Assembly: GCA_020152595.1 (NCBI GenBank)
Contig: JAIGNY010001912.1
Location: 1,796,001-1,860,000 of the forward strand
Direction: 5' to 3'
Source of the DNA: Chiridota heheva
Lineage: Eukaryota; Echinodermata; Holothuroidea; Apodida; Chiridotidae
Length of the DNA: 64,000 bases
Below, one piece after another: positions 36,346 through 48,300 of this stretch (position 1 is the first letter of the stretch; every line of letters starts with the position of its first letter). The position numbers and the translations under genes are program-made. The notes under the pieces were generated by a model. That model searched no databases, was not told the DNA's origin, and was given only the letters and a program-made list of their open reading frames with translations.

Positions 36346-38289
36346 GTTGCCGAGAATGGCGTTTACTTAGTAGTTTAACATAGAAATTAAGTTTATAGCT
36401 GTGTATTCACTCTTCCAACTTGGTAATAAACAGAAAGTATGAAGAAGACTACATGTCTGAATCAGAGTATACTTGAAGTATCTTCTGCTCTTAAAGGTGG
36501 GGAAATGAGTATATTTATAATGAAATCACTTTCTGTCTATAATGATATCATCTATCTATGATGTAGTGAAAGTAACTTGCAAGAAATGAGGATAATACCC
36601 AACAGCTAATTAGTATTAGTAATTCACCATTATCCCTATTATAATTATAAGCATCCCATGGCAACTTAACCTGATAAATGAACCTGCTAAGCTTCTTCCA
36701 AGTACCAAAGTACTGTAACATCAATCACCTTATTCAGAGAATATTTCCAACCTTCTTAATGGTAGCAATTATCCCTACTCAATATTGATGAGCCACCTTG
36801 AGAAACCAAGCTGAAAGCTGGGTAATAAACAAGGTCACTAAAAATTACTCGAGGATAACATTTGAGGTAACTTGTGCTAATACCGGAAATAGATTGCTCT
36901 ATATTACATTAATATTTGATAGATTAAATAGCTGTTGTGTACCTGATGTATTTCTTGTTGTAGTATGTTATGACTTCAACATAAGACACAATCTGTAGAT
37001 CATTATGGAGGACAAGGTACATGTAGGAAGAAGATTGTGTTCATACTTTTATGACTAACATACAGTGTGGATGACAAAGAGTTTAGGCTTCCCAAAAAAC
37101 TAGATTCCAAGTTGCAACTCTAACAGAGTGCCACAGTAAAGTTTTGCAATTGGAAAAGTTTATTCAACCATAACATATGTAGACTGATGAACCCAGTGAG
37201 TACCATGCTGGTAGTGTTAACTGTGTGTCTGCATATGTGATGATTATATGATATATATTTCCCTAAAGACAAAAATTAAATTTCGAATTCATAAGATCAT
37301 GGAGAAGTTTGCCTTCAGAAATAGATATGATTGGTTTGCATGCACCAAATAACACTGTGTGTGAAAGTCAATTTATGGATTGCATAGATTGATCAAATGT
37401 CATGAAGCAGTCATAAATTTTGATTGCAAATGACAGTAAAACCATAAAAGTACTTTAAACTTATAATACTCCAATATTATTCATGTAACGTTCTAAATAG
37501 TTGTTACAGTTACCACATTCAAATAGTTTTTATGTCACAAAAATTGTTAAAAAAATTGAGATTTCCCAACATATTCATGGTACTGTACGTATGATTGATA
37601 TATTTTATGTAGCATTTAAGCATCCAACGCACTCTTCTCAAATACAGAATTGCTGGCATGAAGTCATGAGTTAAAGCAATATGGTATCAGATTGTTCACA
37701 TTCCTTTCAGAATTGGTGGCCCACTTTCCTTATTTGAACGTCACAGTGACTAGTTGAATACATTTGCTTTTATAGTGATGGTTTAATATGTTGTTTGTTT
37801 TTAAAGAAATAAAAGAATACTTCATCAATTAGCTGATGTAGATGTTACTCGCGACAGGTGTGACAATAGTTAGAGAAACCTGCCATTTTTTGTTAAAAAT
37901 TGCATCTTTAAGCTGTTATGTTCGCTGTGTAGGCACACACAAAAAACAAACTTTTGAAGGTGCATGAGCAAAAAATAATGTGAAAACTAGAACAAAAGGC
38001 AATTTTCTGAATTTAAGGAATTACATGGGGAATTCTGGATAATGTCTCACAATAATTGGTATGTTTTCAATGCTTAAATAAAGAAGAATACTATGTACAT
38101 CCTTTGATGTAATAAAGAATCTCTCCGTAATAACAGCAATTGTTCTAATTCTCTTCCCGCTTGAATTTTTTATACGTGAAGGTTATTGTGAAATAGCAAA
38201 CATTAATGTAATTGAGATACAAATTATTATTTTTGGGGGCTTCAAACTTCTTGAATATTGTACATGTAGCCTTATTTGTATTTCTATGG
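36346..38289. other. Non-coding interval upstream of paralogue 2
   Basis: AT-rich with no gene recognised. It probably contains part of the leader intron of paralogue 2. Confidence 0.35.
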
Positions 38290-38318
38290 ATCTTGTTTTT
38301 CTCCTTTACTTGCAGCAG
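38290..38318 (+). promoter_or_regulatory. Candidate 3' splice site (NAGNAG) upstream of paralogue 2
   Basis: The tract TCTTGTTTTTCTCCTTTACT precedes TGCAGCAG, giving tandem acceptors ending at 38315 and 38318, about 220 bp before the ATG at 38539. A GTAAGT donor-like site follows at 38402 and another acceptor (CATTTCATACAG) ends at 38507, so the leader may contain a second small intron. Confidence 0.5.
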
Positions 38319-38538
38319 GAGTATTCAAGACGGACCTGCAGAGAACAATTGATCATATCAAAGATAGTCTCTAGCAGTACATCGTTAACACTTTGATTAG
38401 TGTAAGTTGGTATAAGAACTTGAATGTGTCTTGCTACCTGGCTTTACAGAGTAACACACTTATTTCCACATATTTTTGTTTGCTAAATTTATTGCCATTT
38501 CATACAGGATATAAGTAAATTGTTCCTTATCTCTAAAA

Positions 38539-39513
38539 ATGGGTTGTTTAGTGAAAATTTGCATGGATATCATTGATTTCTTTGCCAAGGTCCTGTGTAT
38601 TGGGGTTGTTGCAGGACAATTGGCCATACTGATCTTGTTGTTTTTAGATTTTGACAACAAAGGGAATGAGGTGCCCATATTTGTTTGGATTATATTGGCA
38701 GCCATTGTTGTCATTTGGTGGGCGATCTCTCTCTTTTGTCTCTCTAAGTGTGTTACTAGACAAAGAGAAGCCAATCAAAATTTGAGCATCAAAGACAAGA
38801 TTTTTCGAGAAATCTGGTCGTCGTACGTGGTGTGGTTAGTTTATTGGATTGTTCTGTGTATAATGATGAACCGTATGTTCAGAGATTTTGCTGAAGGGTT
38901 TCCAGTGATGGGTATCTTTCATTCTGCCACTTTTGTGAAGGTATTGCTTTCCATGGCAGCTGTTATATACCTCTTGTTGTGCTATTGTCACCACAATGAC
39001 ATGACAGACACTGTCTTTAAGCTTGTAATGGAAAAGGTGTGTTTTGCTGCTGTGGTTGATATTTTAGATTGTTTGATGTTGTTTGACATACTGTTCATCA
39101 ACAGTGATGGTATAATTCTGCCATATAGATTTGATAGAGTAATACGTACTTTTGCTTCCATTTGCCTGCTCCTACCTGCTTTCCCTCTCCTTGTAATGAG
39201 GTTGATTGACTCTACTGATCACAAATATTTTAAACATACCCAGTTAATCCAGTCAGCCCTTCATCTGTTCCTCGTGAACATACCACTTTTTAGTATCCGA
39301 TGTAAGCTCTGGTTTGCTCATGATCTCAACATTTCCACATTCTTCACAAAGAATGTCATCATGCTGTTTAAGGGAGTCATTGATATTCTGAAGCAGTTCT
39401 GTGAGTGGTGGAAAGAATCTCATGCAGAGGGAGATGCTAGTCATGATGTAAGCTTAAAAGTGATTGGAGGACACACTTCAGCTGTAAGTGATGATAATGA
39501 AATAGAGAGTTAA
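38539..39513 (+). CDS. TMEM121-like multi-pass membrane protein, paralogue 2 (324 aa)
   Basis: Uninterrupted 324-codon frame. Membrane segments are near residues 15-36, 47-69, 95-112, 130-150, 171-188, 203-222, 238-257 and 266-286. Conserved landmarks are YCHHND after segment 4, MEKV at 164-167, the D..LDCL...DILF block (174-186), LPYRFDR..RTF, HLFLVNIPLFSIR and STFFTKNVIMLFKG (266-279). It resembles paralogue 3 more than paralogue 1, since STFFTKNVIMLFKG is identical in both. The C-terminal tail after residue 292 is hydrophilic (SHAEGD, SDDNEIES) and unlike the other copies. Two candidate 3' splice sites precede the ATG: TTGCAGCAG at 38311-38318 and TTTCATACAG ending at 38507. AATAAA lies at 39687. 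It is probably spliced to an upstream leader exon. Function beyond membrane residence is not inferable. Confidence 0.77.
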   Translation: MGCLVKICMDIIDFFAKVLCIGVVAGQLAILILLFLDFDNKGNEVPIFVWIILAAIVVIWWAISLFCLSKCVTRQREANQNLSIKDKIFREIWSSYVVWLVYWIVLCIMMNRMFRDFAEGFPVMGIFHSATFVKVLLSMAAVIYLLLCYCHHNDMTDTVFKLVMEKVCFAAVVDILDCLMLFDILFINSDGIILPYRFDRVIRTFASICLLLPAFPLLVMRLIDSTDHKYFKHTQLIQSALHLFLVNIPLFSIRCKLWFAHDLNISTFFTKNVIMLFKGVIDILKQFCEWWKESHAEGDASHDVSLKVIGGHTSAVSDDNEIES

Positions 39514-39686
39514 AGCTGAATCCCATCTCCATTTTAAACTAGGGTTGTTTTGGTACAGAACAAATGTACAAATAACAGTGGCCATAATAATGATTTCCAT
39601 GTGTATTTTGTGTTGATACTCTTAAAAAACAAAAACTTGATTTCTTCAAAAAATTTCACAAAAGCATGTCTCTTACTTACATTTAT

Positions 39687-39692
39687 AATAAA
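39687..39692 (+). terminator. Polyadenylation signal of paralogue 2
   Basis: AATAAA lies about 175 bp downstream of the stop codon of the 324-codon frame. It is the first canonical hexamer after the gene. Confidence 0.4.
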
Positions 39693-40701
39693 ATCCTAAT
39701 TTAGGATTGTAATTGTTATCATTTTCTATACTAACTTCATCTGGGTTACTTTTAAGTCTGAAAGTTAAAGTTAAATGAAAAATATATAATTTTTGTTGAA
39801 TCACAACTGCTGAAATGGATGATGGAGGGATACATTAAATATCAGCAGGGATTTATATTAACTACATATTCAGCATCGTTGACATATATGGTTTGATGCA
39901 ACTATTCACCTAAATATGTGGCATATTTCATTCATGTAACTTGTTGAGAATCTGACATCTTCGCATCCAACTTGAAATAGTCACATGTTTTTTTGTAAAA
40001 TCTCAGTAGTCACCGTAGGTGTGCAGGCAGTATTTCTTTCAGTCAGATGATCTCCATAGTATGTCAACATTTGTAGGGGTTATGGATTAACTTCCACTGA
40101 ATTAGGGAGGGGAGACTGTCTTCTGCCTTTGATGGCTAGAAGATTTTCTACATAGTTTGAGTGTGAAATTGACATTTCAGCACTAAATGCAGGAAAGCTA
40201 ACAAAAATGATGCAAAAATTAGGGTTGTCTGCCACTTATACTTTAAATTGGTTAACTATTCGAAAAGAATAAGCAAGCCCTACATTATTTCCTTTGCCAG
40301 ATATATCCTTTTACCAAGAAATGAAAACCCCTGTGGGTTACTTGAAAGATTGTGAATCTGCATAAAATTATTATATGGTAGCAAAGTTCCTTTAATACAT
40401 CACAGTAGGGCCAGCTGTGTTGCAAAAAGATTGTAAGATTTGGTATTTTTGGTTATTTTTAAACAAATATGAAAGATGAAGTTCGTCAGTGAGATTCTAT
40501 TGTTGAGGGTTGCATATAACTGGTATCTTTAGGTACATATCGGCATGCTTGTGTATTTCTTGTGTTTTGGTATTCAGAGTATACTTATAATTTTGTATTC
40601 AGAATAAGCTTTAAATTAGTATATATGCAAAATGTTTTTAAATCAAATAGTATTATGTGGCTGGCGAGATTCATTTTTATTATCACGTGTAGTGCAAAAG
40701 T
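39693..40701. other. 3' flank of paralogue 2
   Basis: No reading frame or repeat recognised. Confidence 0.35.
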
Positions 40702-40705
40702 TTAA

Positions 40706-42586
40706 AGGAATATTTCCATGGATTTTTGAAATATTCCCATGGTTTTTTAATATTCCCATGGTTTTTGTAAAAATGTATTTGAAAGAGCATACTTTTAGAG
40801 CCAATGTGGTACAAAATCAGGTTGATGTCATATTCCGTTCAGGAGCAATGGATTTTTACAGATTTCCCAATTGCATTTGATAAAGTTGTTGTACAGTATG
40901 ATAAATTCATGTTTGATGATGTCATAGAGGCAATTCCATTGCAAATGTTTATGTATTTCTTTGAACATTAATTGGATGTTTCTGTATGATTAAAAACAAT
41001 TTTCCAAAAGTTATTGAAGTAGGGTATATTTGGCAATGTATATAAATATCTAACTTTCACCAAGTTTATTTTTCTAGCAGGTTTTAATAATAAAAAGGAT
41101 AATAGATTTCAATCAGATGATACATCAACTTTGTGGGAGAATGTGTTGCGTGAGGTATTGTGATGTTGTACTTTGTGAGGGAGAATGTGTTACTGTGAAA
41201 CAAGATTTTTAAAAATTGCTAAAAACAGCACAAACTGTAAGGGATTGATCTGGAGCATGTTCATTCAATGCTATCAATGTTGTACTGACGCTGCACCCTG
41301 ATAATGCAAGGAATTCCTTCATATGACCCTTCACAACCCGAGTCTCAGCAAATATATCAAACTTCTGATTTATTTCATTGGCATGTGTAAGTTGGAAATT
41401 GTTGTTTATTCTAATTGTTGTTTATTTCTATTGTTCTTTATTGTTTATTTTTTATGCAGGGAGTGTAAGCCCTAAAATCCTACAAAACATGTTCTTATTC
41501 CAATCAAATATATGGGTCTTAGCTAGCAGACAAAAAAGAAGACTTAAAACAATCACAACAATTTAAATTAAGTTCTTCTTTACAAAAGGTATCAAAACAA
41601 TACTTCTGGATGATCAAAGAAATTTGTTTTCAATTATTTCCACCCCACAAAGAAGTTTTTCTTAATGACAATATGCCTTCCTATTCCAACAGAACTATTA
41701 AATAATACTAAATAACTGTACAACCTTGTAGTGACTACTTTAAAACTCATCTTTGCTTTTACTTCAAATTTCACCAGACTCAGAAAGTCAATTTTTTTAT
41801 ACAAATTTATAAAGTGAGGTTGAATCCAATTTTGTATTCCATTTCTTTTGACCATTTATTTTTCCATTTTCACATCCAATATTATTGGCAAAAAAAAAAA
41901 AAAAAAAGCTATACCTTTGAAAATTGCTGGAAATTACATTTTTAATTGTAAAGAATTAAAAATATACAATGCATTTAATACTTTAAAGGAATATTCTTAT
42001 GATTTTCCATAACCTTTCACAAGAAAGAAACAATTTAGTACAAAAATTATGTTGATATGTTATTCCTATCAGGAGATATTCAAATTTTAAGGTTCACAAA
42101 AATGCCAATAAACAAATAGGAAAAGGCTCAGTATGACATCACAGCAATACATTCTCCTTTTATAAGAAAAAAGAAGAAAAAATTAGAAACACAAACGACA
42201 TCACAGCAACACATTCTACAAAGTTGATGTATTTTATCAATCTATTATCCTTTTTATTATTAAAACCTGCTAGGAAAATAAATTTGAAAGTTAGTATTTA
42301 TATACATTGCCATTGTCAATAATTTTGCAAAATTGTTTCTAATCATACAGAAACAACCAATTAACATCAAAGAAATACATAAACATTTGCAATGGAATTG
42401 CCTCTATGACATCATCAAACACGAATTCTTCATAATGTACAACAACTTTATAAAATGCAATTAGGAAATCTTAAAAAATCCATATCTCCTGAATGGAATA
42501 TGATATCAACCTGATTTTTGTACCAAATTGGCTCTAAAATATGCTCTTTCAAATAAAATTCAACAAAAAACCATGGGAATATTCCT
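40706..42586. mobile_element. TTAA-flanked foldback element(s) with arms of about 400-500 bp
   Basis: The left arm (40706 to about 41230) and right arm (about 42180-42586) are inverted copies: AGGAATATTTCCATGG outward, then GAAAGAGCATA, GATGATGTCATAGAGGCAAT, CAAATGTTTATGTATTTCTT and TAATAAAAAGGATAATAGAT. TTAA flanks both ends (40702-40705 and 42587-42590). A third terminus in left orientation, also after TTAA, starts at 41987, so a 600-bp element (41987-42586) may sit beside a solo arm. Non-coding. Confidence 0.8.
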
Positions 42587-42590
42587 TTAA

Positions 42591-43687
42591 TATGAGATTG
42601 ACATGGCCTTTAAACTAATGAGGAGTTTTTAGCAGTCAGATGATATCTATTCTTTTTCACTTATATTGCTTGTTTGATGTGTAGAAATTTGAGGGTTCTT
42701 TTTATGCCAGTTATCTTATTTTGCAATGGTTTGAGGACTTACAAATATCACTGCTTAGGGAATAGCATGTCACATTATTCACAGAAACTTACTCAGCATT
42801 CTTGTTTACATATAATATCATTTTGAAGTGAAACCATTTTGATTTTGCAGTATATCATGTACATTTGGATTTTGTTTAAAACGATTCCTTATACACACTT
42901 TATAAAGATTATGTTAAACCATTTTCCAGAATAAAATCAAGAAATCATGTATTTCCAATGGATCAAACCATTCTTTGAGTTCAATGCCTCAAAATATCTT
43001 TATATAATCTTTCATGAAAATTCTAAAACCTATGCTTAGTTTATCTATTTGATTAATGTGGTGTAAGATTGTAATTCTCTGAGACAATCTTACAAGCTGT
43101 ATGTATTAAGTCAACAAAGTTGTAATGGTTCAAATAACACAAGACAGGTAAGTGTCGGGATTGTTGAGCAAAAATACAGCAGAAAATGTAGAATAAATCA
43201 GCAAAACTACAACAGGACTTGACAGTATAACAATATGACTGACTTAACATGGCAGAGCTTACATTCCTCCCAATACCTTCCATATAAACAACTTTTCTGA
43301 TTAAGTGGAAGTAGTCCCCTTATAATATCTAAGCTTTCCAAGTGGAGGATAGTATGACAATATGTAATTTAGGCTCATGGTGACATTTAAAGGTGAGAAT
43401 AGATATTCTGATACAATTCTCAGATTGGCGTCACTCTGTCTTAGATGTACACTAGTGACCTGTATATAATCAAATCAAACGGACTTCCTGAACTATTATT
43501 CTACAATTCTGAGGCAGTGACCTTGGCATCAATTTATTTTACTTACATGAACTTTCAATAAATTCAAACTAATAAAATTAGTCTCCATAATGGGTAAAAC
43601 ACTGAACACTTCAAAGTATATGATTTATACACTGAACACCTCAAAATGTATGATGTATAATGTAAAATTCAGAACATTAAAATATCT
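42591..43687. other. Non-coding gap
   Basis: No gene seen. The words CACTGAACAC(T/C)TCAAA.TATATGAT appear twice near 43601-43650. Confidence 0.35.
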
Positions 43688-44345
43688 AACCAAAGATGCA
43701 ACCGCTTCACTATAAATGGACAGGTTACATCAAAGCTGGACTACTTTAATGCACTCTTATTTGGTTTGTCAGTTGCTAAGTCTCATAAACTGAACTTCAG
43801 CGAATACAAAACATTGTTGCTCGCACACCCACCAAATCCTCCAAATATGATCACATTACTCCCATTTAAAAGAACTACACTGGCTGCCTGTTACAGTGCA
43901 CACATACAAAATACCTCTACTAACTTCCAAGGCACTTTATGGATTTGCACCCAGCTACATATAGAAAATTATCTCTCTAACCAAATTACTCGAAACTTAA
44001 CAAATGCGGACACTGACTGTTTCAAGAATAAACACATCTTATGGTGACAAATGCTTTTCCTGGGCTGCTCCTCACCTGTGGAACAATCTCCCTGCATCTA
44101 TCTCATCCATCAATACTCTCACTGGTTTCAAACGTTCTAAAGACATTTATTTATTCAACATTTTTAAGTCTTATTTTTTTGTTCAATCACTATCTTCTTG
44201 ATTTCTGTACATTTATTTTTTAATTTGATTTATTTTTGTTTCTTTTCCTGTTTAATTTTCATTGTAAAGTGCTTGTGAGCAGACCTGGTCTGAATTGAGT
44301 GCTTAAAATATGTGGTATGATAATAATAATAATGATAGTAATAAT
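43688..44345 (+). mobile_element. LINE 3' end, L2/CR1-like
   Basis: With frame changes the plus strand encodes SKLDYFNALLFGLS, an LQRIQN-type stretch, SSKYDHITPI, ALYGFAP and then YGDKCFSWAAPHLWNNLPAS followed by FKRSKDIYLF. This is the ordered C-terminal signature of L2/CR1-type reverse transcriptases. The 3' UTR has TTGTAAAGTGCTTGTGAGC and ends in ATAATAATAATAATG-type repeats, again as in L2-like tails. 5'-truncated and frameshifted. Confidence 0.85.
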
Positions 44346-45980
44346 AACAATAATAATAATTACTCTATAATAATGTATAGAAATAATTGATAATAATAGG
44401 GTTTGAATGGTGAAATTAATTTTAAAACTATTTTGGTCATTTTATAATATAAAGACCGAATATGATATCGAATTTAGTGCCCCATGTCTAAAACTATTGA
44501 TTTTTGAGGGTTCAGAATTCAAGTGTTAATTCTTGTTTTCAGATTGATGCTAATTGCACATGAAATCAAAAAGGAGAAAAATTGAAATTGAAGGTTCAGT
44601 TTATTAAACATAATCACCTCTTTCTCTGGATTATGTAATTCAGATGATATCTGACCGTTAAAATAACTTGTCGATATATTTATGTCAAATTCTTGGAAAA
44701 ATAATGTGGAGATCAAAAATATTTTTCTGAGATATGTATTTAAAATGCTGAAGAAATTAATCAGTTATCTATAGCTGACGATATACTAACTAACTACTAT
44801 AACTAACTATTCGGCTGTTTATTCTGTTGATTTCTTACAGAACATTGCAATTTTAATGTTCTTTTAAAAATTATTCTCATTTGGTCTGGTGCAGTAATTT
44901 ATCATAAATTTCTCCTTTAACGGTAGAACATGTGTGAAATCATTTTTTCACAAAATTTACGAAGCACTTAACATTACACTTTTGAAAGAAATGCTAAGTT
45001 TTAGTGAAATATTCTGATAATTAATTGTTTATCATAATTTTTTCTATAGAAATATATAAAGAAATAATTTACACGTACCATTAAATCCTGATTTGTGATA
45101 ACGTCCCTTCTCTCATGTGCACAAGGTGAACGATTTGAAGTCTTCCGTAAATTGTGTGCCCCGCCAAGTTAAAAATCAGTACACCACAGAACAGACAAAT
45201 TTGGAATTAGTTTTTCTTACCATGCCATGGGTATATTGAAGATGCAAATAATTAAAACACGCATTTTCAAAAAGAATAAGAAACCTAAATATTGTACAAA
45301 TCCTAAGCATGTAACAACAGAGTATTGTTATTAAAACCAGTGTTTCATTGCATGTAGACCTCAACGAATTTTTATAATAACTACCTCGTTTCCTATTCAA
45401 TAACTTACTTAATTTTTTAATAACTTTGTTACTAATTAATCTTATATTTTCTTCTTACTTAATTTTTTAATAACTTTGTTACTAATTAATCTTATATTTT
45501 CTTGTTCTCGATAGGTTACAGATACATCAGTATAAACATAAAAAGTACATGGTCGATTGTGATCCAAAGTGGTAGCATGGTACCTTGTAAGGTGAAGTTG
45601 TGCCACACAGGCTTTCGAGCACAAATGTGAAGTGGTAATAAACCTTTTTTCACATTTCTGCTGCAGTGTTTGAATGAGGTGAATGGGATTTGCATATTAT
45701 GGGGGCCTTATGGGACTATTGCATTGCTGTGGTGGGAAAAGTGAAAGTCAAAACATCAGTTTTGAGACTGATATACAGAATGACCCACAATCATATGAAG
45801 GATAGGTCATTGCTAAGTGACAAGTGGTGATGAGATCAGCAACTACGTGGAATGCATTCTTGTTTTATATTAATATTAACGTTAACATGGCGACTGACCT
45901 TCAAACACATAAACATATTTGCTTTACTTTAGAGGGTGACATGTTCTAATTAATGAAAAACACTAAAGATGCATAAACTT

Positions 45981-46026
<46 letters not shown>

Positions 46027-46427
46027 TAAAATCAAGAACTTTACAGTGGCATCAAAATTAGTTGGTGGCAGAGATTTTGGGGCTTCATCCTATCATTTCA
46101 AGTGTGTTTGTAACATAGCAGAACAGAGTGGGTGCTCACTTTTCATGTGCCAAAGAAACAAATCATTGCATGTTTCGAGGAAGCTTGCTTTATATGTGGA
46201 TTGGTAGTTAGTATGTTGCTGTGAAATAAAAGGGCTTAGGATATTTTAAAGGAACTGTTCTTTTATTTAAGGGAAGGTCAATCATGTTTTTTGTGCCTTT
46301 TATTCTGCTGTGGAACATTTTTTTCTGGAGAAGACTAAAATGATTTTGTTGGTGTACTGCTAGTTATACATCTATTATCTAGAATCTGGGTCAAAATTAC
46401 TTGAAACTCCTTATAATTCCTCCTTTT
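44346..46427. other. Non-coding interval with a 48-bp tandem duplication and a (TAA)n tract
   Basis: TTACTTAATTTTTTAATAAC and its continuation occur twice at about 45406-45501 (period 48, nearly identical). (TAA)n lies at about 45982-46024. No gene recognised. Confidence 0.7.
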
Positions 46428-46556
46428 TTTAACACAGTCATTGGAGCATTTTCTTTTTCGCATGTGCGGATAAAAATGTCATCATCTTTTGGTGCAAAAA
46501 TATGCTAAGGTTTACTTTATTTTGTTTTTCAGGACCTCATTAACAGACACCCCCTC
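46428..46556 (+). repeat. Dispersed direct repeat, copy 1
   Basis: GAGCATTTTCTTTTTCG, TCATCTTTTGGTGCAAAAAT and GTTTTTCAGGACCTCATTA recur at 47515-47660. The copy ends in a C-rich run. The TTTTGTTTTTCAG|GACCTC junction looks like a 3' splice site in both copies. Copy 1 lacks about 33 bp present in copy 2. Confidence 0.8.
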
Positions 46557-46750
46557 CCCCTTGCCCCCTCCCCCTCCTCCATGCCCCCTCTTAAACAACA
46601 GAAGCTGGGTCAGCGATTGTGAAAATGGAACCAATGGATGTATTTTATCATATTTGTTTATCGAATACTAAAATTATATTACTACATAATATCTGGAGTT
46701 TGCTTATTTTTCTCGGTTGCACTATTTTATATCCAGTCCCTGGGCACAAA

Positions 46751-46785
46751 CAGTGGCATATCCAGAGGGGGTCCGGGGGAAGCTC
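46751..46785 (+). mobile_element. Isolated hAT-type terminus
   Basis: CAGTGGCATATCCAGAGGGG resembles hAT ends of the CACTGGCGTAGCCAGAGGGG type seen at 9904. A partner end was not found. Confidence 0.3.
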
Positions 46786-47159
46786 AAGTCCACCCCCTCT
46801 TCCCTTTAACATTTCCTAGCTACATCACTGTCACCTTACCCTTTTTTGTTGTTATTGCTGATCTTGGGAGTTGCCTTTTTCTCCCTGCTGATCTAAGGAT
46901 TGCCTTTTTGTCTCCCTAAAACTAGTGGCGTATTAAGTGGGAGGGGGAGGGCAGGGTGAAATGAAATAATGAAGATACACATTGCCCTGGAACACTAATT
47001 TGTTATTTGCGAATACCGCCATGCTTGACTAAAAATATTTATTAACCTTTGGAAGATATCAAAGCTTAAACAAAAAACATGGTTTGTGAATTATTTTTAC
47101 CTTTACAATACCTGAAGTTTTTGTGCATAGCAATCAGTAGGAATAATAGACTATTGGTG

Positions 47160-47215
47160 TAGTCCAAATTCTAGGAACGTAAACATCTTGGGTTCGAATC
47201 CCACCAACTTCTAAG
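47160..47215 (+). repeat. tRNA-like fragment
   Basis: TTGGTGTAGTCCA and TTGGGTTCGAATCCCACCAA form an acceptor-like pairing (TTGGT/ACCAA) and a perfect T-arm, but the whole is only about 55 nt. Probably a shortened tRNA or SINE-head relic rather than a tRNA gene. Confidence 0.35.
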
Positions 47216-47514
47216 GTCTTTTTTGAATGTACATATCAACAATGCACTTTTCTCTTAGGAATCAAAATTGCCCACAAACATAAACACGCACTATTTCCCG
47301 CCTTTTCCTATGACTTATCGAAACAGATTTTCTAAAATCTTACACTATCAAATATGTTTTCAAGAAATTCATTAAAATAACAGAAAACATCTTATAAATG
47401 CAATAAAACATCTACAGGTCTTGAAACATTTAAACAGCACATTGCACCGTAAAATGTCTGGCTGATTTCTGCCGAATTTGTCACAAATTGTATCAGACAA
47501 TCTTTCAAATTTTC

Positions 47515-47660
47515 AAAGAGCATTTTCTTTTTCGAATGTGCAGATTAAAATGTTATGGTGTTTATTGTCATAATTGTAAATAAGATCATCTTTTGGTGCA
47601 AAAATATCCTAAAGTTTACTTTATTTTGTTTTTCAGGACCTCATTACCAGACCTCCCCCC
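47515..47660 (+). repeat. Dispersed direct repeat, copy 2
   Basis: Same order of words as the copy at 46428-46556, with an extra about 33 bp after AAAATGTTATG. Also followed by a C run. Confidence 0.8.
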
Positions 47661-48109
47661 CCCTCCCTACTCTCCCATTTAATGTTGAGATTAAGTAATG
47701 TACAGTAAATGAAGGAGGTGATTGTATTTTTAACCAACATTAAACGGAAAGGTGGGGGGGCTATACTTGTCTCTAAATACACCAAATGTAATGTCATTTA
47801 TTATTTCGAAGCTGTTTCATCGTCAAGTGTAATTTTGACCAAGATTGTAGATTGTAGCTGTATGGTTTAATGCATATTTTGTTGTCTCTATTCTTGAAAT
47901 GGATAATTTAATTTCCACTTCTTGATCATTACATATACTGTACTTGATACTTTATTAGATCCACTTCCATATCATTTTAGTTGTCTTTATTTAATAGATT
48001 TAAACCTCGTTCTTTTTATTTATATTTCTCAGCTAAATTTATTTCTTTAGAATAAATTTATAGCATTTTTGATGTTCACAAATAACTACACTGTTTATGG
48101 ACCCTCATT
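47661..48109. other. Non-coding gap
   Basis: No gene recognised. Confidence 0.35.
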
Positions 48110-48300
48110 TCCACCCGCTCTCTACTTTGTTTTTGTTTCACTCCTGCAACTCCTCTCTCGATCACAGCTTTCTGACTTTTCTTCTTGAATTTCTCTCATT
48201 CTCCCCCTGTTTCCTTTCCTTTCTACCTCTAGAATGATCTGACCTCTCAGGCACAATTTGACCCTCGTTGTAGTGGTGCCATTAAGACCTCATCAAACAA
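48110..48300 (+). repeat. Dispersed repeat with CAAA tail, copy 1
   Basis: TCTACTTTGTTTTTGTTTCA, CTCGATCACAGCTTTCTGAC and GACCTCTCAGGCACAATTTG recur at 52270-52470. Both copies end CATTAAG.CCTCATCAAACAAAC, which looks like a LINE or SINE 3' tail. Confidence 0.8.

Noticed and set aside
47160-47215. Functional tRNA gene
   Set aside because: The T-arm and acceptor pairing are present, but the total length is about 55 nt and the anticodon arm is not evident.
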